Assembly (NCBI GenBank): GCA_017642695.1
Contig: JAEPQD010000002.1
Span: 1,001,425 to 1,065,424, forward strand
Direction: 5' to 3'
Source of the DNA: Parvibaculum sp.
Lineage (GTDB): Bacteria; Pseudomonadota; Alphaproteobacteria; Parvibaculales; Parvibaculaceae
DNA: 64,000 nucleotides
Each line of letters opens with the position of its first letter. The stretch's first letter is position 1. Below, piece by piece: positions 55,089 to 63,942 of the stretch. A model generated the notes under the pieces. The model searched no databases. It saw nothing but the letters and a program-made list of their open reading frames with translations, and had not been told where the DNA came from. Made by a program: the position numbers and the translations under genes.

Positions 55089-56042
55089 ATGGCGACGAAA
55101 GTATTCATCGACGGCGAAGCCGGTACGACGGGATTGCAGATCCGCTCGCGGCTGAACGGGCGGGACGATCTCGACTTCATTTCGCTGGGCGAGGACAAGC
55201 GCAAGGATGCGGGTGCGCGGAAAGAGGCGCTCAACGAGGCCGATGTCGTGATCCTGTGCCTGCCGGACGATGCGGCGAAGGAAGCGGTGTCGCTGATCGA
55301 CAACGCCACCACACGGGTGATCGACGCCTCGACGGCGCACCGGGTGGCTGATGGCTGGGTCTACGGCTTTCCGGAAATGAGCACGGAGCAGGGCCGCGCG
55401 ATTTCGGGCGCGACGCGCGTCACCAATCCGGGCTGCTATCCGACGGGCGCGATCGCGCTGGTGAAGCCGCTGGTCGATGCGGGTCTCGTGCCGGAAGGCT
55501 GGCCGCTCACCGTCAACGCCGTGTCGGGCTATTCGGGCGGCGGCAAGCAGATGATCGCCGAGTTCGAGGACGCGGATGGACCGGGCCACACCAAGGAGAA
55601 TTACCGCGCCTATGCACTCAGCCTCGCGCACAAGCATGTGCCCGAAATGCAGAAGAACATGGGGCTCGCCAATCCGCCGCTCTTCACGCCGAATGTCGGG
55701 CGCTATGCACAGGGCATGATCGTGGAGGTGCCGCTGCAGCTCTGGGCGCTGCCGAAGCAGCCGGAGGTGACGGAGCTGCACGAGACGCTGGCGAAGTTCT
55801 ATGACGGGCAGCGCTTCGTTTCGGTTGCGCCCTATGAGGAGATCGCGGCGACGACGAAGCTCGACCCCGAGCAGTTGAACGGCACCAACGAGCTCAAGCT
55901 CTTCGTCTTCGGTAACCCGAAGACGAAACAGGCGCGGCTGATGGCGCTGCTCGACAATCTCGGCAAGGGCGCGTCGGGGCAGGCGGTGCAGTGCCTCAAC
56001 ATCATGACCGGGGCCGACGAGGCGCTGGGCGTGAACCTTTAG
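55089..56042 (+). CDS. argC: N-acetyl-gamma-glutamyl-phosphate reductase (short type)
   Basis: ArgC reduces N-acetylglutamyl phosphate in arginine synthesis. FIDGEAGTTGLQIRSRL is the dinucleotide motif of the short (type 2) family; the catalytic Cys116 is in TNPGCYPTGAIAL and SGYSGGGKQM follows. 317 residues matches the short type. ATG 55089 is seven bases after GGAG; ATG 55083 is too close. It directly follows the rpsI terminator, a common alphaproteobacterial rplM-rpsI-argC arrangement. Confidence 0.96.
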   Translation: MATKVFIDGEAGTTGLQIRSRLNGRDDLDFISLGEDKRKDAGARKEALNEADVVILCLPDDAAKEAVSLIDNATTRVIDASTAHRVADGWVYGFPEMSTEQGRAISGATRVTNPGCYPTGAIALVKPLVDAGLVPEGWPLTVNAVSGYSGGGKQMIAEFEDADGPGHTKENYRAYALSLAHKHVPEMQKNMGLANPPLFTPNVGRYAQGMIVEVPLQLWALPKQPEVTELHETLAKFYDGQRFVSVAPYEEIAATTKLDPEQLNGTNELKLFVFGNPKTKQARLMALLDNLGKGASGQAVQCLNIMTGADEALGVNL

Positions 56043-56069
56043 AAGGGTTTGCGAAGAAAGGAAGATTTG

Positions 56070-56222
56070 CACACGGAGGCACGGAGACACGGAGAAGAAA
56101 GCCGGGGGATTTCACGCGAAGGCGCGAAGACGCGAAGATGATTGATGGCGCTTCGCGCCGGAAGAGGCTTCGCGCCGCAGGCGCAACACTCCTTCTTCTC
56201 CGCGTCTCCGTGCCTCCGTGTG
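56070..56222. repeat. Inverted repeat element built of 8-nt triplets, copy near argC
   Basis: Left arm 56070-56099 and right arm 56193-56222 are reverse complements at 29 of 30 positions. The left arm contains three 8-nt units CACGGAGG-CACGGAGA-CACGGAGA (56072-56095); inside the element a second triplet CGCGAAGG-CGCGAAGA-CGCGAAGA stands at 56115-56138. The 190-base gap between argC and the EamA gene holds nothing else. Confidence 0.82.
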
Positions 56223-56232
56223 AGCTTCTTTC

Positions 56233-57075
56233 CTACACTTTCAGCAGGATGACGCCGGCGGCGACGGTGCAGGCGGCGGCGACGGCGCGCCAGCCGAGAC
56301 CTTCCTTCATGATGAGGCCGGAGATGAGCGCGGCGAAGACGACGCTGGTTTCGCGCAGGGCCGCGACGGGGCCGAGGGGGGCGAGCGTCATGGCCCAGAT
56401 GACGAGCCAGTAGGCGATGACGGACATGATGCCGCCGGCGAAGCCATAAGCCATCGCGCGCTGGGGCTTGAGGAAGGCGCGGCCGCGCCGCCAGAGCACG
56501 AGCAGGAAGAAGATCAGCCCGTCGCCCGCGAAGAGCCAGATGACATAGACGTGCGGGCTTTCGGCTATGCGGCCGCCGAGGCCGTCGTTCAGCGTGTAGG
56601 CGGCGATGAAGAGCGAGGTGCCGAAGGCGTAGGCGAGCGCACGCGGGTCGTTCGGGAGCCCGGCGCCGTTGGTGCGGCGGAAGGCGAGGCTGACAATGCC
56701 GAGCGCAATGAGGCCGACGCCGACAAAGGCGGCGGTGGGCAGGATTTCCTTCAGCCAGACCGCACCGACAACGGTGACGATGGCGGGGGCGAGCCCGCGC
56801 GAGAGCGGATAGACCTGGCCGAAATCGCCATGCTCGTAACCCTTCACGAGGAAGAGCTTGTAGCCGACATGGAGCGCGAAGGAGAGGCAGAGGATCTTCG
56901 CGACGTCCCAGCCCGGCAGCGGAATGAAGGGCAGGATGGGCAGCGCGACGAGGCCCGTCGCCGCCGCAATCCAGCCCATCATCATCAGCCGGTCGGCGCC
57001 CGTCTTCACGAGAGCGTTCCAGCTCGCGTGGAGGAGGGCGGAGGCGAGGACGGCGAGGGTGACGGTGAGGGTCAA
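56233..57075 (-). CDS. EamA/DMT superfamily transporter
   Basis: A 280-residue ten-helix drug/metabolite transporter with two EamA halves. LAVLASALLHASWNALVKTG, YEHGDFGQVYPLSRGLAPAI and LIALGIVSLAF mark the first half, and VAALRETSVVFAALISGLIMKE the second. Substrate unknown (amino acids or metabolites in relatives). The start is a TTG at 57075 with GGAG upstream. Its stop lies 11 bases from the repeat element at 56222. Confidence 0.88.
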   Translation of the reverse strand: MTLTVTLAVLASALLHASWNALVKTGADRLMMMGWIAAATGLVALPILPFIPLPGWDVAKILCLSFALHVGYKLFLVKGYEHGDFGQVYPLSRGLAPAIVTVVGAVWLKEILPTAAFVGVGLIALGIVSLAFRRTNGAGLPNDPRALAYAFGTSLFIAAYTLNDGLGGRIAESPHVYVIWLFAGDGLIFFLLVLWRRGRAFLKPQRAMAYGFAGGIMSVIAYWLVIWAMTLAPLGPVAALRETSVVFAALISGLIMKEGLGWRAVAAACTVAAGVILLKV

Positions 57076-57254
57076 GGCAGGCTCCGGCGGGCGCCATGAT
57101 GGCGGCGCAGGGAAGCTAGCCGTTTATGCTGCGGAAACCGAGAGGGCGTTTTGGCGAAGGGGGTTGCGGAGAGCGCGCCCGCCTCGCGATGCGCGCTGCG
57201 CAGATGCATCGGCCCTTGCAATTGCGCATGGAGCGACCCGCAGATACCCGCGAA

Positions 57255-57272
57255 CCCCGGCTTTCGCCGGGG
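57255..57272. repeat. Single-arm hairpin repeat, copy 3
   Basis: CCCCGGC-TTTC-GCCGGGG, flanked by CGAA and TGACAGGGTTCG, the same arm as the right arm of the 49.4 kb element. It stands alone in the 230-base gap between phaC and the EamA gene; no partner arm is visible nearby. Confidence 0.7.
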
Positions 57273-57305
57273 TGACAGGGTTCGGTTGAATGATGGTGGG
57301 GAACG

Positions 57306-59309
57306 TCAGTCTTCCGACTTCACCAGCACGTAGGAGCCCGGCGCGTCTTCCAGCACCTTGAGCTTGCCGCTGCCGGGTTTGCGGGCGGGGACCAGGTCGC
57401 CGGATTTTTCAGACAGCCATGCTTCCCAGTCGGGCCACCAGGAGCCCTTGTGGTCGGTGGCGCCTTCGAACCATTTGTCGGGGGTTTCGGGCAGGTCGTC
57501 ATTTGTCCAGTGGTTGTATTTTCCCGCCGAGGGCGGGTTGATGACGCCCGCGATGTGGCCCGAGCCGGCGCAGATGAAGCGCACGGGGCCACCGAAGAGC
57601 TTCGTCGCCTTGTAGACGGAGTTGTAGGGCGAGATGTGGTCCTCGCGGCTCGACTGGAGGTAGACCGGCACCTTCACGTCCTTCAGGTGCAATTCCTCGC
57701 CGCCAAGCACCATGCGGCCCTCGGCGAGCTTGTTCTCCAGATAGCACTCGCGCAGATAGCCGACATGCATGGCGGAGGGGAGGCGGGTGGCGTCCGCGTT
57801 CCAGTAGAGGATGTCGAAGGGCATCGGCTCGCGGCCGAGCAGGTAGTTGTTGACGACGTAGTTCCAGATGAGGTCGTTCGAGCGCAGCATGTTGAAGGTC
57901 GAGGCCATGGTGGACCCCTTCAGGTAACCGCCCTTCTCGTGCATCTGCCGTTCGATCTCGGCGATCTGCTCCTCGTCGATGAAGACCTTGAGCTCGCCGG
58001 CTTCCGTGAAATCGACCTGCGTCACGAGGAAGGTGGCGGACTTGATGCGGGTATCGCCGCGCTGCGCCATGTGGGCGAGGGAACAGGCCAGCAGCGTGCC
58101 GCCGATGCAGTAGCCCACCGCATTCACTTCGGTTTCGCCGGTCGCCTTCTCGACCGCGTCGAGCGCCGCATAGACGCCCTCGAACATGTAGTCCTCGAAG
58201 GTCTTGAGCGCGAGGCGCGCGTCCGGGTTCACCCAGCTTGCGACGAAGACCGTGTAACCCTGGTCCAGGCACCACTTCACCAGCGACTTTTCGGGACCGA
58301 GATCGAGGATGTAGTACTTGTTGATCCAGGGCGGGTAGATGACGAGGGGACGCTTGTAGACCTTCTCCGTCGTCGGCTCGTACTGGATGAGCTGCATCAG
58401 GTCGTTCTGGTAGATGACCTTGCCGGGCGTCGTCGCGATGTTCTCGCCGAGCTTGAAGGCCGACATGTCCGTCTGCTGGATCTGGATATGGCCGTGGCCG
58501 CGCTCGATGTCCTCCAGCAGATGCTCCATGCCGGCGACGAGATTTTCGCCGTTGGACGCAAGCGTGGTGCGCAGGATCTCGGGATTGGTGAAGAGGAAGT
58601 TCGAGGGCGAGACGGCGTTCGCCATCTGGCGGATGTAGAAGTCCGCCTTCTCGCGCGTGTGCGGATCGATGCCCTCGGCGTGCTTCACCTGCTCGGTGAG
58701 CCATTTGCTGGTGAGCAGATAGGACTGCTTCATCAGATCAAAGACGATGTTTTCCTGCCAGTCGGGATCGCGGAAGCGCTTGTCGCTGCGGCCGGGCGCG
58801 ACCACGGGCGGCACATCCTCGCCGAGCAGTCGGCGCGTCATGGAGGTGGCGAGGCTCAGATAGCCCTGCCAGAGGGCAGCCTGCGCCTCGACGATCTTTA
58901 CCGGGTTCGTGATGTAGCTGCCCGCGACATCCATCAGCGTCTTGCCGACGCGCTGGAGATCGTGGAGGGCGTGGCTCGCATCCGAGGTCGAATCGTCGTT
59001 CCGCATGAGCTGCCGCGCGGCCTTCTGGCCGAGATTGGCGGCGTGCATGAGATTGATCGCGAGGCGGGCGAGATCGGGCATGACGAAATCGCGCGTCTCG
59101 GTCGCGGCGGCGGGCTTTGCCGCAGCGGGTTTGCCGGCCGCCAGTTTTTCGGGCGCGGCCTTCTTCGCGGCGGCCTTCCGGCCGGATGCGGGCTTCGCCG
59201 TTTTCGTCGTGCCGGACGCCTTGCTTGCGGTGGTCTTGCGCTTGCGTTTTTCCGGCGTTGCGCCGCCATCCTTCGTTTCCGGCGCGGCGGACGTCTCTTT
59301 CAGGTTCAT
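57306..59309 (-). CDS. phaC: Class I poly(3-hydroxyalkanoate) synthase with a basic N-terminal extension
   Basis: PhaC polymerises hydroxyacyl-CoA into PHA granules. The 667-residue protein has the lipase-like box GYCIGG with nucleophile Cys401, Asp557 (SSREDHISPYN) and His585 (CAGSGHIAGVINPPS); PLVIYPPWINKYYILDLGPEKS (in part) is a class I mark. Residues 1-70 form a Lys/Ala/Thr/Pro-rich tail (KRKRKTTASK, KAAAKKAAPEK), resembling histone-H1-like DNA-binding regions, which most PhaC lack. phaAB and phasin genes are not in the window. Confidence 0.95.
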   Translation of the reverse strand: MNLKETSAAPETKDGGATPEKRKRKTTASKASGTTKTAKPASGRKAAAKKAAPEKLAAGKPAAAKPAAATETRDFVMPDLARLAINLMHAANLGQKAARQLMRNDDSTSDASHALHDLQRVGKTLMDVAGSYITNPVKIVEAQAALWQGYLSLATSMTRRLLGEDVPPVVAPGRSDKRFRDPDWQENIVFDLMKQSYLLTSKWLTEQVKHAEGIDPHTREKADFYIRQMANAVSPSNFLFTNPEILRTTLASNGENLVAGMEHLLEDIERGHGHIQIQQTDMSAFKLGENIATTPGKVIYQNDLMQLIQYEPTTEKVYKRPLVIYPPWINKYYILDLGPEKSLVKWCLDQGYTVFVASWVNPDARLALKTFEDYMFEGVYAALDAVEKATGETEVNAVGYCIGGTLLACSLAHMAQRGDTRIKSATFLVTQVDFTEAGELKVFIDEEQIAEIERQMHEKGGYLKGSTMASTFNMLRSNDLIWNYVVNNYLLGREPMPFDILYWNADATRLPSAMHVGYLRECYLENKLAEGRMVLGGEELHLKDVKVPVYLQSSREDHISPYNSVYKATKLFGGPVRFICAGSGHIAGVINPPSAGKYNHWTNDDLPETPDKWFEGATDHKGSWWPDWEAWLSEKSGDLVPARKPGSGKLKVLEDAPGSYVLVKSED

Positions 59310-59443
59310 CGAGCGCTTCCCTGGACTTCTCTGGGGCTTTACCGGGCCTGGCCGGCGTTCCGTCCCGTTTGCGGCGGGGATTTCCCCGAATTACGGCGAA
59401 TGCCGCCGTTGCGGCGCCCACAAACGGTTTCGCGCCACAACCG

Positions 59444-59453
59444 TATACTATAC
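59444..59453. promoter_or_regulatory. TATACT-type palindrome in the phaC/lipoprotein divergent region
   Basis: GTATA-C-TATAC lies around 59443-59453 in the 233-base gap between divergent phaC and the lipoprotein gene. It offers a -10-like TATACT or TATAGT for either gene, but I find no matching -35. Low-confidence promoter candidate. Confidence 0.25.
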
Positions 59454-59542
59454 GCTTGCCCGTGTCCGCCCGATGACGCTGTCGGGCAGGGATTCGGGGC
59501 CGGGAAACAGGCGCTAAAACGCAGCAATACAGGGAGTTCGGA

Positions 59543-60154
59543 ATGTCCGATCAGGCATGGGGCCGGGGTGTGAAATCGGTTGCCGCAGCGGCAGCACTGC
59601 TCGTCGCGGTGGCGGGATGTTCGGCCTTTTCGGACGATGCGAAGCCCGATGCGATGTATGGCGGCACGCCGTCGGAAGCGCCGGAGGATGCGGCCTTTCC
59701 GGACCTGCGCGACGTGCCCGAGGAGCGGCCCGAGGTAACGACGCTCGACGAACGCCAAGGGCTCGCCAAGGGGCTCGCCGCCGACCGCGAGAAGGCGATT
59801 CACAGCGACCGCGTGCTGCGCGGCGGCACGGAGGCGCCCGCGCCGGCCCCCGTCGTCTCCAGGCCAACACCCGTGCCGGAACTCGGCGATGTGCCTGAAG
59901 GCCAGGACAAGCAGTCGCTCTACGAGGCGGCGCCGACCCTTCCGCTGCCGAGCGACAGGGGCGGGCACAGCGACTATTCGAAGGTGCTGCCCAAGAAGGA
60001 AGTCCAGACGGCCGCCAAGGAGGCCGACGAGGAGCCCGAGGTGATGACCGAGGACGGCGCGGCTGCACAGTCGTCCGCCGAGGATACAGGCCCCGAGGTG
60101 ACGCCGGCGCCGACGCGGCATGTCACGGTCAAACCCTCCGTCGGCCAGCCTTAG
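59543..60154 (+). CDS. Proline-rich lipoprotein with repeated 'PxLxDVPE' motif
   Basis: A 203-residue lipoprotein. The signal ends VAVAGC with Cys26. The mature part is acidic and Pro-rich, predicted disordered, and carries FPDLRDVPEERPE (about 52) and PELGDVPEGQDK (about 113), a repeated motif that I recall in other alphaproteobacterial envelope lipoproteins; RQGLAKGLAADREKA between them is helical. Function unknown; a peptidoglycan or OM tether is possible. GGGAG precedes ATG 59543. Confidence 0.72.
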   Translation: MSDQAWGRGVKSVAAAAALLVAVAGCSAFSDDAKPDAMYGGTPSEAPEDAAFPDLRDVPEERPEVTTLDERQGLAKGLAADREKAIHSDRVLRGGTEAPAPAPVVSRPTPVPELGDVPEGQDKQSLYEAAPTLPLPSDRGGHSDYSKVLPKKEVQTAAKEADEEPEVMTEDGAAAQSSAEDTGPEVTPAPTRHVTVKPSVGQP

Positions 60155-60327
60155 AACCGCGATCGCGGACAAGCCATATACAGGGCCGGATTTTGGGCTT
60201 GATTTGAGGTTTCCGGGCCCGTTTTCGCGTGGCCCGGCCCGGGCTTTGGCGGTATAAGACGCCCTGAACCGGCGGGCCCCTGCCTCGATGGGCGGCCCCG
60301 CGCGATTCGCCGTATCAGGATCTGGCC

Positions 60328-61593
60328 ATGAGCGAAGAGTTCCACCGCATAAAGCGTCTGCCGCCTTACGTTTTCGAGAGCGTGAACAAGCTCAAGGCGA
60401 AAGCGCGCGCGGAAGGCAAGGACATCATCGATTTCGGCATGGGCAATCCCGACATGCCGACGCCGCCGCATATCGTCGAGAAGCTGATCGAGGCGGTTCG
60501 CGACCCGAAGACGCATCGCTATTCCTCGTCGCGCGGCATTCCGGGGCTCAGGCGCGCACAGGCCGCCTACTACCAGCGCCGCTTCGACGTGAAGCTCAAT
60601 CCGGAAACGGAAGTGATCGCGACGCTCGGCTCCAAGGAAGGGCTCGCGAATCTCGCCCAGGCGATCACGGCGCCCGGCGACGTCATCCTGTGTCCGAATC
60701 CGAGCTACCCGATCCACGCCTTCGGCTTCATCATCTCGGGCGCCGTCATCCGCTCCGTCCCGTTCGAGAGCGAGACCGGTTTTTTCGACATGCTGGAGCG
60801 CGGCGTTCGTCACAGCGTGCCGAAGCCGACGGCGATCGTCGTTTCCTACCCGTCGAACCCGACGGCGCAGGTGGCCGATCTCGACTTCTACCGTGAGGTG
60901 ATTGCCTTTGCGGCGAAACACGATCTCTATGTGATCTCGGATCTCGCCTATTCGGAAATCTATTTCGACGGCAATCCGCCGCCCTCGATCCTGCAGGTGC
61001 CGGGCGCGCGGGAGCGCACCGTCGAGTTCACCTCCCTGTCGAAGACCTTCTCGATGCCGGGATGGCGGATGGGCTTTGCGGTCGGCAACGAAAAGCTCAT
61101 CAATGCGCTGGGGCGCGTGAAATCCTATCTCGACTACGGCGCTTTCACACCGATCCAGGTGGCGGCGACGGCGGCGCTCAACGGTCCGCAGGATTGCGTG
61201 GCGGAAATCCGCGCAACCTACAAGCATCGCCGCGACGTGCTGGTGGACAGCATGGCGCGCGCGGGTTGGGATATTCCGAGCCCGCCGGCGAGCATGTTCG
61301 CCTGGTCGCCGATCCCGGAAAAGTTCCGGCATCTCGGCTCCATGGGCTTCGCGACGCTGCTGCTGGAGCAGGCGGACGTCGCCGTCGCGCCGGGCATCGG
61401 CTTCGGCGAATATGGCGACGGGCATGTGCGCATCGGCCTCGTGGAGAACGAGCAGCGCATCCGGCAGGCGGCGCGCAACGTCAAGCGCATGATGCAGAAT
61501 GCCGACCAGATCATCGCCGAGTACGAAGAGCGCGTCGGCATCAGCGCGAGCGTCGTGCCTCACCCCAGCTCAACGAGGGCAGGCCGGACGTGA
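60328..61593 (+). CDS. Class I/II aminotransferase (alanine/LL-diaminopimelate type)
   Basis: A 421-residue fold-type I PLP enzyme. IIDFGMGNPDMPTPPHIVEKL, YSSSRGIPGLRRAQ and the PLP lysine Lys239 in SLSKTFSMPGWRMGFAVGN are typical. This subgroup is usually annotated as LL-DAP aminotransferase but, beside hom, more likely makes alanine or a similar amino acid (AlaA-like); substrate is inference. Its stop overlaps the hom GTG. The 173-base upstream gap has a TATAAG (-10-like) at 60253 but no clear -35. Confidence 0.9.
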   Translation: MSEEFHRIKRLPPYVFESVNKLKAKARAEGKDIIDFGMGNPDMPTPPHIVEKLIEAVRDPKTHRYSSSRGIPGLRRAQAAYYQRRFDVKLNPETEVIATLGSKEGLANLAQAITAPGDVILCPNPSYPIHAFGFIISGAVIRSVPFESETGFFDMLERGVRHSVPKPTAIVVSYPSNPTAQVADLDFYREVIAFAAKHDLYVISDLAYSEIYFDGNPPPSILQVPGARERTVEFTSLSKTFSMPGWRMGFAVGNEKLINALGRVKSYLDYGAFTPIQVAATAALNGPQDCVAEIRATYKHRRDVLVDSMARAGWDIPSPPASMFAWSPIPEKFRHLGSMGFATLLLEQADVAVAPGIGFGEYGDGHVRIGLVENEQRIRQAARNVKRMMQNADQIIAEYEERVGISASVVPHPSSTRAGRT

Positions 61594-62909
61594 CTGAAGC
61601 CCTTCGCATCGGAATAGCCGGCCTCGGTACGGTTGGGGCGGGCGTGGTCAAGATTTTGGCCGCGCGCGGGGACTACCTTGCGGCGGCATGCGGCCGTCCG
61701 ATCGAACTTGTCGCCGTTTCGGCGCGGGACAAGACGAAGGATCGAGGGATCGACCTCGGCGGTGTGCGCTGGGAAGACGATCCGATGGCGCTTGCACGCG
61801 CGGACGATATCGATCTCGTGGCCGAACTGATCGGCGGTTCGGAAGGCATTGCGCGCGAGCTCGTCGAAGCCTCACTCAAGGCGGGCAAGCATGTGGTGAC
61901 GGCGAACAAGGCGCTGGTCGCGCACCACGGCACCGCGCTCGCACGGCTCGCGGAGGAAGCGAATGTCGCGCTCAATTACGAGGCGGCGGTCGCGGGCGGC
62001 ATCCCCATCGTCAAGGCGATGCGCGAGGCGCTGGCCGGCAACGAGATCCGCAGCATTCACGGCATCCTCAATGGCACCTGCAACTACATCCTGACCGAGA
62101 TGGAGACGACGGGGCGCGACTTCGCCGACGTCCTGAAGGATGCGCAGGAGCTCGGCTATGCGGAAGCCGATCCGACTTTCGACGTCGGCGGGATCGACGC
62201 GGCGCACAAACTCGCGATCCTTGCGAGCCTCGCTTTCGGTACGGAAGTCGATTTCGCAAATGTGCATATCGAGGGGATCGAGAAGATCAGCGCGACCGAC
62301 ATCGCGTTTGCGCGCGAGTTCGGTTTCAAGGTGAAGCTGCTCGCGATCGCCGAGAAGGGCGATGACGGGATCGTGCAGCGGGTGCATCCGGCGCTGGTGC
62401 CGGAAGGAACGCCGCTTGCCGCCGTGTCGGGCGTCTACAATGCTGTCGCGGTCGATGGCGACCGGGTGGGACATCTCGTGCTGGAGGGCCGCGGCGCAGG
62501 CGAAGGGCCGACGGCGTCCGCCGTGCTTTCCGATCTCGTGGATATTGCGCGCGGGCTCGTGGTGCCACCCTTCATCGTTCCGGCCGCGAAGCTGAAGGCG
62601 CCCGCGAAGCCGCTGATGGATGCGCACAAGAGTTCGTTCTACCTGCGGCTGCGCGCGGTCGATCGCGCGGGCAGCATGGCCGAGATCACGCGCGCGCTGG
62701 CGCAGGCCTCCGTTTCCATCGAACGCATCGTGCAGCGCGGCGAAAAAGGCCGCGCGGGGGGCGACGGCAGCGGCAGGCTGCCGGTTGTGTTCATCACGCA
62801 TGAGACGGATGAAGGCACCATGGCCCGTGCGCGGGCACATCTGGCTGAACATGAGGACGTAGCGGGGACGCCGCTGGTCATAAGAATTGAAGACGGGGAG
62901 CTCCGCTGA
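61590..62909 (+). CDS. hom: Homoserine dehydrogenase
   Basis: Hom reduces aspartate semialdehyde to homoserine for threonine and methionine. The 439-residue protein has the Rossmann motif IGIAGLGTVGAGVVKIL, the catalytic AGKHVVTANKALVAHHG (in part), GILNGTCNYILTEM and EADPTFDVGGIDAAHKLAI; a C-terminal ACT domain (SSFYLRLRAVDRAGSMAEIT in part) binds feedback threonine. GTG 61590 overlaps the aminotransferase stop (GTGA). glpX follows after 58 bases. Confidence 0.95.
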   Translation: MTEALRIGIAGLGTVGAGVVKILAARGDYLAAACGRPIELVAVSARDKTKDRGIDLGGVRWEDDPMALARADDIDLVAELIGGSEGIARELVEASLKAGKHVVTANKALVAHHGTALARLAEEANVALNYEAAVAGGIPIVKAMREALAGNEIRSIHGILNGTCNYILTEMETTGRDFADVLKDAQELGYAEADPTFDVGGIDAAHKLAILASLAFGTEVDFANVHIEGIEKISATDIAFAREFGFKVKLLAIAEKGDDGIVQRVHPALVPEGTPLAAVSGVYNAVAVDGDRVGHLVLEGRGAGEGPTASAVLSDLVDIARGLVVPPFIVPAAKLKAPAKPLMDAHKSSFYLRLRAVDRAGSMAEITRALAQASVSIERIVQRGEKGRAGGDGSGRLPVVFITHETDEGTMARARAHLAEHEDVAGTPLVIRIEDGELR

Positions 62910-62967
62910 GCTCACGGGGATATGATGCGTCCGGATCGTCCGGGCGGAGATGAAAACGGGGACACCG

Positions 62968-63942
62968 ATGACTGCGAAGACACCGAACCTGAACCGGATG
63001 CTGGCGCTCGAAATGGGGCGCGTGACGGAACGGGCGGCTGTCTGTTCGGCGCTCTGGGTCGGACGCGGCGACGAGAAGTCGGCCGACCAGGCCGCGGTCG
63101 ATGCCATGCGCAAGGAACTCAACGTGCTCGATATCGACGGCACGGTGGTGATCGGCGAAGGCGAACGCGATGAGGCGCCGATGCTCTATATCGGCGAGAA
63201 GGTCGGTACGGGCAAAGGCCCGAAGGTCGATATCGCGCTGGATCCGCTGGAAGGTACGACGCTGACCGCGAAGGCGATGCCGAACGCAATGGCGGTACTG
63301 GCGGCGGCGGCGGGCGGTACGCTTCTCAACGCGCCCGACACCTATATGGACAAGATAGCGATCGGCGGCGGCTATCCGGAAGGTGTCGTCGATCTCGATG
63401 CAGGCCCGGCCGACAACATCAAGGCGCTCGCCAAGGCGAAGGGCGTTGCGGTTTCGGAAATCACGGCCTGCATTCTCGACCGGCCGCGTCATGCAGACCT
63501 CATCCGCGCTGTGCGCGAGACAGGCGCGCGCGTGACGCTGATCACCGATGGCGACGTCGCCGGCGTGATCGCGACAACGGACCCGGAAACGGGCGTCGAC
63601 ATCTATATGGGTATCGGCGGCGCGCCGGAAGGCGTGCTCGCGGCAGCCGCGCTTCGCTGCATTGGCGGCCAGATGCAGGGCCGCCTCGTCACGCAGAGCG
63701 ACGAGCAGAAGGCGCGTGCCGCGAAGATGGGCGTGAAGGACTTCAACAAGAAGTTCGAACTGAACGAGATGGCCTCCGGCGACGTGATCTTCGCGGCGAC
63801 AGGGGTGACGGATGGATGGCTTCTCGACGGCATCCACCATATTCGCGGTGGTGTCACGACGCATACCATCGTGATGCGCTCGGCGACGGGTACCGTGCGG
63901 CGGCTGAAGTCGTTCCACGCTTCGCCCGACAAGTTCAAGTAG
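62968..63942 (+). CDS. glpX: Fructose-1,6-bisphosphatase class II
   Basis: GlpX removes the 1-phosphate of fructose-1,6-bisphosphate in gluconeogenesis. The 324-residue protein has TVVIGEGERDEAPMLYIGE and DPLEGTTLTAKAMPNAMAVL (in part), the metal and phosphate loops, and GIGGAPEGVLAAAAL near the C terminus. GGGGA stands five bases before ATG 62968; ATG 62950 is too close to its GGAG. In many alphaproteobacteria glpX follows hom, as here. 58 bases to the window end hold only a GCCGGC...GCCGGC pair. Confidence 0.95.
   Translation: MTAKTPNLNRMLALEMGRVTERAAVCSALWVGRGDEKSADQAAVDAMRKELNVLDIDGTVVIGEGERDEAPMLYIGEKVGTGKGPKVDIALDPLEGTTLTAKAMPNAMAVLAAAAGGTLLNAPDTYMDKIAIGGGYPEGVVDLDAGPADNIKALAKAKGVAVSEITACILDRPRHADLIRAVRETGARVTLITDGDVAGVIATTDPETGVDIYMGIGGAPEGVLAAAALRCIGGQMQGRLVTQSDEQKARAAKMGVKDFNKKFELNEMASGDVIFAATGVTDGWLLDGIHHIRGGVTTHTIVMRSATGTVRRLKSFHASPDKFK

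Noticed and set aside
56070..56222. Possible insertion sequence or MITE with target duplication
   Set aside because: Inverted arms are clear, but I see no transposase and no convincing flanking direct duplication, so I call it only a repeat element.
57450..59573. Open frame of 707 codons opposite phaC
   Set aside because: Antisense shadow; it also crosses the phaC promoter region and has no recognisable domain.
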